From: Hyphomonadaceae bacterium UBA5336
Lineage (GTDB): Bacteria > Pseudomonadota > Alphaproteobacteria > Caulobacterales > Hyphomonadaceae
Length of the DNA stretch: 54,037 nt
Assembly: GCA_002408125.1 (NCBI GenBank)
Contig: DHQO01000038.1
Location: forward strand, 1 to 54,037
Direction of reading: 5' to 3'
Shown here: one piece after another, positions 1 through 7,997 of the stretch
Layout of the letters: every line of letters begins with the position of its first letter
How positions within the stretch are numbered: the stretch's first letter is position 1
The notes under the pieces: generated by a model
Databases searched by the model: none
Told to the model about the DNA's origin: nothing
What the model saw: only the letters and a program-made list of their open reading frames with translations
Made by a program: the position numbers and the translations under genes

Positions 1-265
1 ATCATCCTCTCAGACCAGCTATAGATCGTCGCCATGGTAGGCCATTACCCCACCATCTAGCTAATCTAACGCGGGCCGATCTTTCACCGATAAATCTTTC
101 CCCCGGAGGGCGTATACGGTATTACCACTCGTTTCCAAGAGCTATTCCGTAGTGAAAGGCACGTTCCCACGCGTTACTCACCCGTCTGCCACTATATCGT
201 TCGACTTGCATGTGTTAAGCCTGCCGCCAGCGTTCGTTCTGAGCCAGAATCAAACTCTCAGGTTG
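1..265 (-). rRNA. rrs: 16S ribosomal RNA, 5' end (partial)
   Basis: Read on the minus strand, the stretch ending near 265 begins with the universal 16S start (AGAGTTTGATTCTGGCTCAG is at 239-258) and continues with the alphaproteobacterial helix region (ACGAACGCTGGCGGCAGGC, then the GTGAGTAACGCGTGGGAACG block). Position 258 matches E. coli position 8, which puts the mature 5' end close to 265. The gene runs out of the left edge, so only about 265 bases are present. It is transcribed away from all other genes in the window. Confidence 0.97.
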
Positions 266-283
266 AGTTGATCCGACATTGGA

Positions 284-303
284 CCCTCGGGGAAAACCGA
301 GGG
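284..303 (-). other. Hairpin just upstream of mature 16S RNA
   Basis: Perfect 7-bp arms (CCCTCGG at 284-290, CCGAGGG at 297-303) enclose a 6-base loop, about 20 bases before the mature 16S end. It probably forms in the rRNA leader during processing or antitermination. There is no T tract, so it is not an intrinsic terminator. Confidence 0.5.
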
Positions 304-390
304 CACTCGATTGCTATAAAGCATAAGTTTGCGTTTTTGACGGGAACCCCTTTTTCCTTGGTCACCGCAAGCGGCAACCGCGGACACTCA

Positions 391-413
391 CATGAGAGGG
401 TTCAGCTCTCATG
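391..413 (-). other. Leader hairpin of the rRNA operon
   Basis: Perfect 8-bp inverted repeat (CATGAGAG at 391-398, CTCTCATG at 406-413) with a 7-base loop, inside the transcribed rRNA leader. A small GCGG/CCGC hairpin lies next to it at 371-381. Both suggest a structured leader; the exact role is not visible. Confidence 0.45.
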
Positions 414-613
414 AAGCGATAAAGGAGTTTCCTGAAACGCATCCGTCGTGATCGTGTGGACCCGCCAAACCCCTTGCGGGATCAGGCTTTTGAAGGTCCG
501 CAAGCAACCACGCCGCCTGCGTTTCTCTTCCTATCTCTTACAATGTCAAACAGCGCCGGGGAAGCCCCGGAAATGGCCCTCCGAAGCAGCGCCCCGTCAG
601 ACCGAAGTCGCGG

Positions 614-642
614 CTTATATGGGCCGCTCTTTCCCCCGTCAA
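614..642 (-). promoter_or_regulatory. rRNA promoter, proximal (P2)
   Basis: On the minus strand, -35 TTGACG (637-642), exactly 17 bp of spacer, then -10 TATAAG (614-619), about 350 bases upstream of mature 16S. An A-rich AAAAAAGGG block precedes the -35. This is the best sigma70-type match in the leader. Confidence 0.7.
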
Positions 643-771
643 CACCCTTTTTTGCATCTTCTGCAGAAAGCCGTTTTTGAGGCGACGATCTGAATTTTAA
701 GACGCAAAAAGAGCTTCACGGAGCCGAGTAACCCGGCCCGATCAGTCTCAGGCGTTTCCGGTGAGGCGACG

Positions 772-801
772 TATATAGATGCGCTTCGGTGGTTAAGGCA
801 A
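772..801 (-). promoter_or_regulatory. rRNA promoter, distal (P1)
   Basis: On the minus strand, -35 TTGCCT (796-801), 18-bp spacer, -10 TATATA (772-777). It is preceded by the same AAAAAAAGGG block as the proximal promoter, which supports a tandem rrn promoter pair. Confidence 0.55.
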
Positions 802-916
802 CCCTTTTTTTCGCGCCTCCTGCGAAAAAAATGTCCCGAAACTGCGTTTTCCACAGACTTCGGATTCCATCCTCCGCAGCTATTGGGACTCTCGGGGGAT
901 GGCCTCCTGCAACCCG

Positions 917-1345
917 CTAGGATGCCAGGTAGGATTTCAGCGATTCCGCCTCAGCCTCGGTCTCGGCGATCTTCCATTTTACCAGGTCGCCAATGGAAAT
1001 GATTCCCGCCAGGCGGCCGTCTTTCAGAATCGGAAGGTGGCGGATGCGCCGGTCGGTCATCACCGAAAGACAGTGTTCCAGCGTATCTGTGGGCGTACCG
1101 GTGATGACATCGCGGGTCATCGCGTCGGAGACCGGCAGGCCGAGCGCGCTTTCGCCATGGCGCGCCAACTGGCGGACAATGTCGCGTTCCGACAGAACCC
1201 CGGCAACATCGCCGGTTTCCGACACCGCCACCACCGCGCCGATCTTCGCATCATCGAGCAACCGCGCCACCGTATCGATCCGCTCTGCCGCCGAGACGGT
1301 TGTAACACCCGTGCCCTTCACCTTCAGAATCTGGTCTATGATCAT
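917..1345 (-). CDS. CBS-domain pair protein
   Basis: A 142-residue protein made almost wholly of two CBS modules (about residues 8-60 and 74-128). The signature tails are visible: GVLSERDIVRQLA in the first and GIISIGDLVKWKI in the second. CBS pairs bind adenine nucleotides or S-adenosyl ligands and act as energy or ligand sensors; with no catalytic domain attached, the partner is unknown. The ATG start has a strong AAGGAG seven bases upstream. It lies between the rrn promoters and a rhomboid gene on the same strand, with about 100 bases between it and rhomboid. Cytoplasmic, with no signal peptide or membrane segment. Confidence 0.9.
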   Translation of the reverse strand: MIIDQILKVKGTGVTTVSAAERIDTVARLLDDAKIGAVVAVSETGDVAGVLSERDIVRQLARHGESALGLPVSDAMTRDVITGTPTDTLEHCLSVMTDRRIRHLPILKDGRLAGIISIGDLVKWKIAETEAEAESLKSYLAS

Positions 1346-1446
1346 TCAAATACTCCTTCCCGATGTTTCCGGCGGTCTCGAGGCCGCCACTGGAAGGTAT
1401 TGTAGCATAAAACACGGCCGGCGGGATTCTCCTCGCGATTCGCCCG

Positions 1447-2115
1447 TCACCAGCGCGTGTTGGCCAGCGCCGCCATGATCACGGCTCCGACGATATAGCC
1501 CCCGATATGGGTGTCCCAGGCGATGGCTGCGCCGAACAGACTCGGCCCGAAGAAGATCAGGGCAATATTGATGAGCAGGAATGCCGCGCTCGATTGCAGG
1601 AAGGAGCGCGAGACCAGCTCCGGCCACCCTGCCCGCGGGCCGGCCATCAGAAGGAAGGCGCCGGCGAGAATTCCGCAGACCCCGCCGGACGCGCCGATCG
1701 CCGGGGGGCCGTCCGCCCCCCTGACAAGGAAGAAGACCAGGGCACCAGCCAGGGCGGCGGCAAAGAAGATGAGAAAGAACTTCCCCGCGCCATGCCGCCG
1801 CGCCACCGGCGCGCCCAGGGCGAGCAGCATCCCGCAGTTCAGGAGCACGTGCATCCAGTCGGCATGCACAAAGATATATCCGACACACGCCACCAGGAAG
1901 GAGAGCGGCGTATAGGAAACAGCGCTGGCGCCGCCGTCGAGCATGGCATGGAACCGGTCCGGCCAGAGCGCAAACCAATAGAGCGCCTGCATGTTCAGGC
2001 CGTCGGGAAGAAGGATGCGCACCAGGTGCGCCAAAACGATCAGCCCGACGAACCAGACCAGGAAACCCGGCGCGGTGAAGAAGGGGGCATCCTGGCGGCT
2101 CGCGGGGTCTGTCAT
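1447..2115 (-). CDS. Rhomboid family intramembrane serine protease
   Basis: A 222-residue integral membrane protein with about six hydrophobic segments. The rhomboid hallmarks are present: HVLLN (His89, Asn93), GASGG with the putative nucleophile Ser143, and WDTHIGG with the putative catalytic His203. The family cleaves transmembrane segments of other membrane proteins inside the inner membrane; the substrate cannot be told here. I chose the ATG at 2115 (start MTDPASRQ) over an upstream in-frame extension with atypical composition. It is divergent from hfaA across 249 bases, which hold a very A/T-rich tract near 2190-2210 but no promoter I can assign. Confidence 0.88.
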   Translation of the reverse strand: MTDPASRQDAPFFTAPGFLVWFVGLIVLAHLVRILLPDGLNMQALYWFALWPDRFHAMLDGGASAVSYTPLSFLVACVGYIFVHADWMHVLLNCGMLLALGAPVARRHGAGKFFLIFFAAALAGALVFFLVRGADGPPAIGASGGVCGILAGAFLLMAGPRAGWPELVSRSFLQSSAAFLLINIALIFFGPSLFGAAIAWDTHIGGYIVGAVIMAALANTRW

Positions 2116-2364
2116 CCTGTCCAACTGTCTGCCCCTGCCAACTGCGCCCGCCGACCGGACATTTCTGCACAACGCCGCATAGCCGGATGATCCTTATATA
2201 AAAAGGGTATATAGAGCGGCATTGACCATGCGCACCCCTGCCCGCTGATCCCCGCACACCCCTTAAAGGCGTGAAGCTTCATCGCGATACACCCTGTTAC
2301 GCGAAAACTGGCACACCCGTTGCATTCCCCTCTCGCACGAGACTTAACGAGCGGGGATCAACCC

Positions 2365-2781
2365 ATGGATGCGAAGACACGATATATCTGGCTGAGCCTG
2401 ATGGTCGGCATGTCCGGCGCACTCGCACCGGCGGTGTCGAGCGCCCAGGAGGCCAGCTATCTCAGCGAATTCGAGCGGCCTTATGGCTACGGCTATGGCC
2501 AGGAAGAACAGCCCTTCAATGCCGGCACGCGCGATGCTGCCGGAAACCGCGTGGTCGTGAACGGCCTGATCGGCGGCGGCACGGGCCTCGGCTTCGGCAT
2601 GAACACCGGCTGGGGGCAGACCGACGGCGCGTCCGGCATGATCGGGTCGGGCACCGCGGTCGGCAACCAGCTCAATGTCATCACCAACGGGTCGAACAAC
2701 ACGATCATCATCGACGCGACCCAGATCAACAATGGCGACCAGTCGGTCGTGCTCAACGGGGAGCTCAACCTCAATGACTAA
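2365..2781 (+). CDS. hfaA: Holdfast anchor protein HfaA
   Basis: A 138-residue secreted protein with a signal peptide (about residues 1-27, cleavage after SSA before QEA). The mature part is rich in Gly, Asn and Gln. Its last 45 residues have the alternating N/Q/V/I pattern of curli-like subunits (for example NVITNGSNNTIII and TQINNGDQSVVLNGELNLN). In Caulobacter HfaA, HfaB and HfaD anchor the adhesive holdfast polysaccharide to the stalk tip, and HfaA resembles a curli subunit. Order, size and the HfaB and HfaD neighbours support the name. The start is set by GCGGGGA eight bases before the ATG. It overlaps hfaB by 8 bases, so the two are probably translationally coupled. Confidence 0.88.
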   Translation: MDAKTRYIWLSLMVGMSGALAPAVSSAQEASYLSEFERPYGYGYGQEEQPFNAGTRDAAGNRVVVNGLIGGGTGLGFGMNTGWGQTDGASGMIGSGTAVGNQLNVITNGSNNTIIIDATQINNGDQSVVLNGELNLND

Positions 2782-3775
2782 GTTCACCGCCTCGCGCCGG
2801 GCCGGACCGCTCAAGGCGTCGCTTGCGGCGCTGGCTGGCGCCCTCGCGCTGACCGGCTGTGTGTCCCCGGTCGCCGGCCATAGCGGCCTTTATGCCTCAC
2901 CGATCGGCACAGCGCCGGTCACGGCCAACCCGACCGATTATTCGCAAACGCTGGTCTGCCTCGGCCATTACAGCCGCGCCAACGCCATCACCCCGCCGCG
3001 CATCGCGGTCGGCCGCATCCTCGACTATACCGGCAAGGCCGATATCGAGGGCGGGCGCCGCGTCACCCAGGGTGCCTCGCTGATGGCGATCTCCGCCCTG
3101 GCCAAGGCCGGTGCGCGCCTGGTCGAGCGTTTCGACACCTCGGTGTCGGAACTGGAACTGCGCTATGCCAACAATCGCCTGATCGGCGAGGACGCTTCCG
3201 ACGAGGCCTTCCGCCAGATCGTGGCCGGCTCGATCCCGGGCTCTGACTTCTACATTGTCGGCGGCATCACCGAACTGAACTATAATATCCGCTCGGTCGG
3301 CGCCGAAGCCTTTGCCGGCGACCTGGATGCCACCGACACCAAGGGCACCCTTGGCGGCAAGCTGTTCGTGATCAATGTCGCGCTCGACCTGCGCATGGTG
3401 GAGACCGAGACCCTGGAAGTGGTCGATGTCATCTCCTACCAGAAGCAGATCATCGGCCGTGAACTCTCGGCCGGCGTCTTTGACTTCGCCAATGGCAATG
3501 TCTTCGACATCGGTGTCGGCGAGCGCGCCCAGGAACCGATCCAGCTGGCCGTGCGCGCCACCATCGAGCGCGCCATCCTGGAAATGATGGCCAATCTCTA
3601 CGGCGTGCCCTCAGGCAGCGCCTGCGACGAGGTCGAGGCCCAGTACGCCACCAACGGCATCACCGGCGACTTCGTGCCGGTCTACAACACGCTCGGCGAG
3701 AACAATGGCAACAGCCGCGCCTCCGCGCGCCGCTGGAACACCGACCGCGACCCGGAACTGCGCGGGCGCAGCTAG
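2774..3775 (+). CDS. hfaB: Holdfast anchoring protein HfaB (CsgG family)
   Basis: A 333-residue lipoprotein with lipobox LTGC (Cys29). The body matches the CsgG/HfaB family: the early core RIAVGRILDYTG, the middle FYIVGGITELNYNI, and VRATIERAILEMMANLYG near the end. CsgG-type proteins form an outer-membrane pore that secretes curli subunits; HfaB is needed for HfaA and HfaD to reach the surface. The start ATG lies inside the last codons of hfaA (8-base overlap). The C-terminal 60 residues are hydrophilic and may be disordered. It is the secretion component of the three-gene anchor operon. Confidence 0.92.
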   Translation: MTKFTASRRAGPLKASLAALAGALALTGCVSPVAGHSGLYASPIGTAPVTANPTDYSQTLVCLGHYSRANAITPPRIAVGRILDYTGKADIEGGRRVTQGASLMAISALAKAGARLVERFDTSVSELELRYANNRLIGEDASDEAFRQIVAGSIPGSDFYIVGGITELNYNIRSVGAEAFAGDLDATDTKGTLGGKLFVINVALDLRMVETETLEVVDVISYQKQIIGRELSAGVFDFANGNVFDIGVGERAQEPIQLAVRATIERAILEMMANLYGVPSGSACDEVEAQYATNGITGDFVPVYNTLGENNGNSRASARRWNTDRDPELRGRS

Positions 3776-3799
3776 GCGGATGTGAGAAGGAGACACCCC

Positions 3800-5053
3800 A
3801 TGTCGCATCTTTCAAACCGCCTCGCCGCCGTCAGCGTGGCCGCCCTGCTCGCGGCAGCGCCGGCACTCGCCCAGGAAAGCGGCGTCGGCCGCCCAGGCGA
3901 GCCGATTGTGATCGACCAGTTCCAGACCGGCGATATCTGGTCGAACATGAATGTCGTGATGCCCGACGAGACCGACCATGCCGCCTCCACGGCGACCGCG
4001 TCGGGCAATGCCGCGGCCGCCATGGCGGTAAGCGGCGATGTCCATGGCGAGGCCAATCAGGAGAACACCGGCAATGTCGGCGCCGAGGCGCGCCTGGAAG
4101 GCGGGCTCGCCTATGGCCAGGCCAGCGCTGTGGCGACCGCCTATGGCAACAGCGCGACCTCGACCACCGGGGACGGCAACAGCCATGTCCGCTCCAGCCA
4201 GACCATGGGTGGCGACACCACGGCCTCGGTGGAAATGGAGCTGCTCGGTGGAAACACGGTCTCCTCTTCGTCCACCGCCATCGCCAATGCCGTTAGTACG
4301 CATGCGGAGTATGGCGACAATTACGCCGAACATGAACAGTATGCAGAAGGTTCGGTCACCGCGACCACGGATGCCGACCTGTGCTGCGACGGCACCTCGG
4401 CGACCTTCTCCACGGTGGCCGGCGGCAATGCCGTGACCTCGACCGGCGAGACCACCACAGCGATCCAGAACGCCACGCAGACAACCGCCCCGGGCGTCAC
4501 GCTGCGCGGCACCACCGATCTCTATATGTACGAGGCGACCAATGCGGTTGCCGCCACCACAGTTGCAGGCAACTCCTATGCTCTCGAAAACCGCTTCGGC
4601 TACACTGCGCTCGGCACGGAAGAAGATGCCCTCACGCAAACCAATGAAGGCGAGGTCGACGCGCAAACCTATGTCACTGTCGGCGCGTGGAACGGATATG
4701 CCGCCACCTCGGCCTATGGCGTCGGCAATTCGGCGCTGGTGAGCAATTACGGGTCGGATACGACCCTCTATGCCGACCAGACCAATACCGGCGATGTCAG
4801 CGCGCAGGCGAGCTTTGACGGCACCTCCTCCAGCGGCGGGGTAGCCACACTCAATTCCACCGCCATCGGCAATGCGGCGACCGCCAGCCTGTGCAATGTC
4901 TGCGGCGATGCGGTGCTCTCGGGCACCACGCGCCAGGTCAATTCCGGCAATGTGTACTCTTCCGGGACAATGACCGTGCCCTCCTCGGGCGGCGTGATCG
5001 GTTCGGCCTCGGCCATCGGCAACTCGGCGACATACCAATCGGGCAGCAGCTAA
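3800..5053 (+). CDS. hfaD: Holdfast anchor protein HfaD
   Basis: A 417-residue secreted protein with a signal peptide ending ALA before QES (about residue 24). The remainder is Ala, Thr, Ser, Gly and Asn rich and is built of degenerate repeats around GN-S/A-A (for example YGNSAT, AIGNAAT, AIGNSAT) with GD or GE turns about 35-55 residues apart, as expected of a beta-solenoid or amyloid-like fold. Only four cysteines are seen, in two pairs (LCCD and LCNVC). HfaD is the large surface holdfast anchor. The start is set by AAGGAG seven bases before the ATG; an in-frame GTG 18 bases upstream lacks a site. A strong terminator follows. Confidence 0.85.
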   Translation: MSHLSNRLAAVSVAALLAAAPALAQESGVGRPGEPIVIDQFQTGDIWSNMNVVMPDETDHAASTATASGNAAAAMAVSGDVHGEANQENTGNVGAEARLEGGLAYGQASAVATAYGNSATSTTGDGNSHVRSSQTMGGDTTASVEMELLGGNTVSSSSTAIANAVSTHAEYGDNYAEHEQYAEGSVTATTDADLCCDGTSATFSTVAGGNAVTSTGETTTAIQNATQTTAPGVTLRGTTDLYMYEATNAVAATTVAGNSYALENRFGYTALGTEEDALTQTNEGEVDAQTYVTVGAWNGYAATSAYGVGNSALVSNYGSDTTLYADQTNTGDVSAQASFDGTSSSGGVATLNSTAIGNAATASLCNVCGDAVLSGTTRQVNSGNVYSSGTMTVPSSGGVIGSASAIGNSATYQSGSS

Positions 5054-5113
5054 TCCTCGTTGCAGCTGTCTGAGGGGCCTGGTGCAACCCCCTCGTTCTC
5101 GCACCGCCCCATT

Positions 5114-5145
5114 GAACCCCCGGCCCGCGCGCCGGGGGTTCTTTT
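5114..5145 (+). terminator. Rho-independent terminator of hfaABD
   Basis: GAACCCCCGG (5114-5123) pairs with CCGGGGGTTC (5132-5141) across an 8-base loop, followed at once by TTTT. It lies 60 bases after the hfaD stop and separates the anchor operon from the polysaccharide locus. Confidence 0.85.
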
Positions 5146-5559
5146 GAGTCGGTTCCACATCCACGCTGCAGTGCACAATGGTTACGCAAAATTCACACGT
5201 TTTCGCCGGGCAGACAAGCACTACGGGGCGGATACGGAGCAATTCTCGCCTGTTGGGGGAAAGGGGTCGAATTCTCCCCGGGCCTATGCCTTAACCCTTT
5301 ATGGAAATTCACATTTCAATTGCGGGGACCTGACGTAGTCGAACCAGCCTAAATAACCCTCTGACGCGGAACAATTTTCGTTAACAGGGGTTCGGTTCAG
5401 AATTGCTACGGGTTCAAAAGGGGACTGATTGTGCAGAACCACGAAACTGGCGCGGTTCTTGTTTGGAAACAATCAAACCGCGTTGAATCAGGACTGGGGT
5501 CGGGCCGAATGCTGACGAAATCTCTGGCGAACGAAGCTGCCGTGCGAGAAGGCGATGCC
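5142..5559 (+). other. Long A/T-richer region upstream of the sugar transferase gene
   Basis: About 400 bases with no confident gene. Base composition is visibly less GC-rich than the neighbours. An open frame from a GTG at 5431 runs in phase into the sugar transferase, but its third codon positions are near 50% G/C, unlike real genes here, so it is probably untranslated leader. A TTGTTT-GG-AAACAA dyad lies at 5459-5472. Single TTAAC half-sites occur near 5290 and 5380, without the full spaced CtrA arrangement. Confidence 0.5.
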
Positions 5560-6255
5560 ATGACGGGCGCGCTTTCGGAAACTCATAGCTATGCACCGGC
5601 AACAGAGACAGCCTCGGCACGCCACGCTCGGAAACACCGCTCGCCCTCCGACAGCCTCAAGCGCGTGATGGACCTGGTAATCGCCATCCCGATGGCGATC
5701 TTCCTGCTGCCTGCCTATATCCTGCTGGCGGCGATCATCTATGCCGACGACAAAGGCCCGATCCTGTTCAAGCAGACCCGCCGCGGCATGAACGGCAAGC
5801 CGTTCACCTGCCTGAAGTTCCGCACCATGGTGACCGATGCGAGCGAGCGCCTGGAGCGCCTGCTGGCCACCGATCCGGTCCTGCGCGCGGAATGGGAAGC
5901 GACCCAGAAACTCAAGAACGACCCGCGAATCACCGGTGTGGGCGGGTTCCTGCGCAAATACAGCCTGGATGAGCTCCCCCAGCTGTGGAACATCATCAAG
6001 GGTGAGATGTCGATTGTCGGCCCGCGTCCGATCGTCGACGACGAAGTGCGCCGCTACGGCAACCATATCGACCATTATGACCATGTGCGCCCCGGCGTGG
6101 TCGGCCTGTGGCAGATCAATGGCCGCAACGACACTTCCTATGAGAAGCGCGTGCAGCTGGATGTCTCCTACGCCGAGACACGCAATGTCCTGCTTGACCT
6201 GAAGATCCTGTTCGGCTCGATCCCGGCAATCCTGCTCAAGCGCGGCGCCTACTAG
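5560..6255 (+). CDS. Undecaprenyl-phosphate sugar phosphotransferase (bacterial sugar transferase family)
   Basis: A 231-residue protein, the catalytic half of the WcaJ/PssY family without the N-terminal multi-span domain. It has KRVMDL at the membrane entry (about residue 34), one hydrophobic helix (about 38-58), the LFKQTRRG and FTCLKFRTM blocks, and LRKYSLDELPQLWNIIKG followed by MSIVGPRP. Such enzymes move a sugar-1-phosphate from a nucleotide sugar to undecaprenyl phosphate and so start a repeat unit at the inner membrane. HfsE and PssY do this for the Caulobacter holdfast. AGAAGG seven bases upstream supports the ATG at 5560; a GTG at 5431 is the alternative. It heads the polysaccharide locus and stands alone between terminators. 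Confidence 0.88.
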   Translation: MTGALSETHSYAPATETASARHARKHRSPSDSLKRVMDLVIAIPMAIFLLPAYILLAAIIYADDKGPILFKQTRRGMNGKPFTCLKFRTMVTDASERLERLLATDPVLRAEWEATQKLKNDPRITGVGGFLRKYSLDELPQLWNIIKGEMSIVGPRPIVDDEVRRYGNHIDHYDHVRPGVVGLWQINGRNDTSYEKRVQLDVSYAETRNVLLDLKILFGSIPAILLKRGAY

Positions 6256-6289
6256 CTTAAAATCACCTCTGGGGAGGAGGGACCTGAAG

Positions 6290-6316
6290 AAGGGCCAGCT
6301 TCGGCGGGCCCTTTTT
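6290..6316 (+). terminator. Rho-independent terminator of the sugar transferase gene
   Basis: AAGGGCC (6290-6296) pairs with GGCCCTT (6307-6313) over a 10-base loop and runs into a T tract (TTTTT). It lies 35 bases after the stop codon. The 190 bases between it and the convergent glycosyltransferase hold nothing recognisable. Confidence 0.8.
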
Positions 6317-6504
6317 CCTTGCATGCGGGGCATGTCTGCACTCTGGCCGTCCTATTGCCCTCTCCCCGCCCTCCAAACGCAGGCGGCCCGGCGCCCACGA
6401 AGCGCGCAGAATGCGCTCCAGCAGCACCATGGAGGCGTCCAATTGCGATGGATGGGGTGTGGTGCAAGGCCAGGGTAACGGGCCCCGGCGGGCCTGTCAG
6501 AGCG

Positions 6505-7539
6505 CTAGCCCTTCAGGACCTGCCGGCAGAGGCCCAGGGCCCAGGAGACATGCATGATCGCGGCTGCAGGGCCGGCCATCAGTCCGCAGATCGAGCGATG
6601 TTTCATCGCCAGGTAAAGCGAGGCACCGAGAAGGATGCTGGCATAGAAAGCCGGATAGACCCACCAGATCGAAAGGATGGGAGCAAGTGCAGCACAACCG
6701 ACGAGGGCCAGCAAATTCAGCACAGGGAACATCTGGCGCGGGCGTGGGCGGATAGCATGCTTGCGGATCGTCCGCGCGCGGCCCTTGCCATAGTTGAAAT
6801 ACTGGCGCGCCAGAGACCATGGGGTCGCACGCGGCTTGTAGGCCAGGCGGATATGCGCATCGAGATAGATCCGGCCGCCGAAGCGGGCGACGCGGGTGTC
6901 GTATTCGGCATCCTCATTGTGGGAGAAGCTCGGATCATAGCCGCCCACGGCACGGAATACTGACAGGTCAAAGCCGGCATGGTGACCGTGATCGACATAT
7001 TTCGATTCCAGTCCGCCGCGATGGGCCGACCCGCCCGAGCCCAGGGGAGTATCGACCACCCAGGCATTGGCTTTCTGGAAACAGTCCTCGCCGACCGCGT
7101 CCATCGGCACGACGATCGAGGCCACGCGCCGGCGCAGGAGAGCGTCGGCCACCTCGGTGATGTAGCCGGGCGGATAGATCGAGTGGGCGTCGCAGCGCAC
7201 AAGGATTGTCTCATGCTGGGCCAGCGCGGCGACGGCATTGACGCCGGCCGACTGCAGGCGATCGGGATTGTCGATCCAGCTCAGATTGGGATAGCGCTCG
7301 GCCATGTCGTCGAGCAGGCCGCGCGTGCCATCGGTGCTGCCACCGTCTGCAATCACAAAGCGTACCTCTTCCAGGCGCTCATCGCCCTGCATCAGGGACT
7401 CCACGCACGCCTCGATATGGTTGATTTCATTGAGAACCGGGATCGCGACGATGATCTCTTTCGGTTCGGCCCGCGGGGTCACGGAGGCGTGCGGACCATT
7501 ATCTGCCACAAGGCGCAGATGCGAACTCTGAGTAGACAT
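6505..7539 (-). CDS. Family 2 glycosyltransferase, succinoglycan ExoA-like
   Basis: A 344-residue protein with a GT-A fold domain at the N-terminus: IVAIPVLNEINHIEACVESL, then FVIADGGSTDGT, the donor-site stretch LVRCDAHSIYPPGYI, and NEDAEYDTRVARFGG downstream. Two or three hydrophobic segments near the C-terminus (about residues 265-340) fit a membrane-bound synthase of the ExoA type. It would add a sugar to a lipid-linked repeat unit at the cytoplasmic face of the inner membrane. The ATG at 7539 is preferred over an in-frame TTG seven codons upstream. It is separated from the next minus-strand gene by a small plus-strand gene, so it has its own promoter region (7540-7784). Confidence 0.88.
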   Translation of the reverse strand: MSTQSSHLRLVADNGPHASVTPRAEPKEIIVAIPVLNEINHIEACVESLMQGDERLEEVRFVIADGGSTDGTRGLLDDMAERYPNLSWIDNPDRLQSAGVNAVAALAQHETILVRCDAHSIYPPGYITEVADALLRRRVASIVVPMDAVGEDCFQKANAWVVDTPLGSGGSAHRGGLESKYVDHGHHAGFDLSVFRAVGGYDPSFSHNEDAEYDTRVARFGGRIYLDAHIRLAYKPRATPWSLARQYFNYGKGRARTIRKHAIRPRPRQMFPVLNLLALVGCAALAPILSIWWVYPAFYASILLGASLYLAMKHRSICGLMAGPAAAIMHVSWALGLCRQVLKG

Positions 7540-7681
7540 CGGATCAAATACCTGCTGCAAATATCACTACAGTTCTCCGCAGCGCAGAACGGCGCCGGGA
7601 ACTGGCTGTTCCGCTTCAATCTGCGTGCCAAAGCGTGCCGGCTCGGGCCGCGTTAACGAAGTTTCAGGGCCGCCACATTCT

Positions 7682-7713
7682 GGACATGTTTCGTTCATGA
7701 CTGGGTCATGTCC
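7682..7713. promoter_or_regulatory. Inverted repeat in a divergent intergenic region
   Basis: GGACATG (7682-7688) and CATGTCC (7707-7713) are perfect arms separated by 18 bases, between a minus-strand glycosyltransferase and a plus-strand small membrane protein. The spacing suits a dimeric regulator on two half-sites, but nothing identifies one. It could be a chance repeat. Confidence 0.3.
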
Positions 7714-7784
7714 GTGTTCCAGCCTGAGTAGAGTGAAATCTGGTATTAACTCCGCAGACTCTAAGAATCGCTCTAAGGACCCGC

Positions 7785-7997
7785 ATGACCAACAACGCCC
7801 CCAGCACGAATGGTGACGCGCTGGCCCCGCACCCGGGGTCGCCCGAGCTGCGCATGATCGGATCGGCAAACCCCTATCGCACCCAGTCCGGGCATGAGAC
7901 CCGGCCGGTGTCGCGATGGGTTGTTTATGGCCTGATCGCATTCTACTGCGCAGCCGCCTGGTCATTGGCATTCTGGATTGTTTCCAAATTGCTGTGA
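7785..7997 (+). CDS. Small single-span membrane protein, unknown
   Basis: A 70-residue protein that I do not recognise. Residues 1-43 are hydrophilic and Pro, Ser and Asn rich; residues 44-67 form one transmembrane helix (VVYGLIAFYCAAAWSLAFWI). TAAGGAC five bases before the ATG is a good ribosome site and third positions are strongly G/C, so I take it as real. The last 55 bases overlap, on the opposite strand, the end of the convergent glycosyltransferase gene. It lies between polysaccharide genes and could be a small accessory membrane subunit, but this is only context. Confidence 0.6.
   Translation: MTNNAPSTNGDALAPHPGSPELRMIGSANPYRTQSGHETRPVSRWVVYGLIAFYCAAAWSLAFWIVSKLL

Larger units (their letters stand above)
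266..916 (-). other. rRNA operon leader and promoter region, no protein gene
   Basis: There is no credible protein gene in these 650 bases between the 16S 5' end and the CBS-domain gene; open frames here are short, overlap on both strands and have no database-like motifs. The region holds two tandem promoters and two leader hairpins, listed separately. At 521-549 the minus strand reads TTGACA, then an AG-rich run ending AGAGAAACGC. This could be a leader antitermination element or a third -35 box; no good -10 follows it. Confidence 0.7.

Noticed and set aside
448..854. Short open frames in the rRNA leader
   Set aside because: They overlap promoters and leader stems, have no motif, and lie on both strands in different frames.
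5250..5420. CtrA-type TTAA sites upstream of the polysaccharide locus
   Set aside because: Only single TTAAC half-sites are present; none has the TTAA-N7-TTAA spacing.
5431..5559. N-terminal extension of the sugar transferase from a GTG
   Set aside because: Third codon positions are about half A/T, unlike real genes here, and the ATG at 5560 has a good ribosome site. Kept only as an alternative start.
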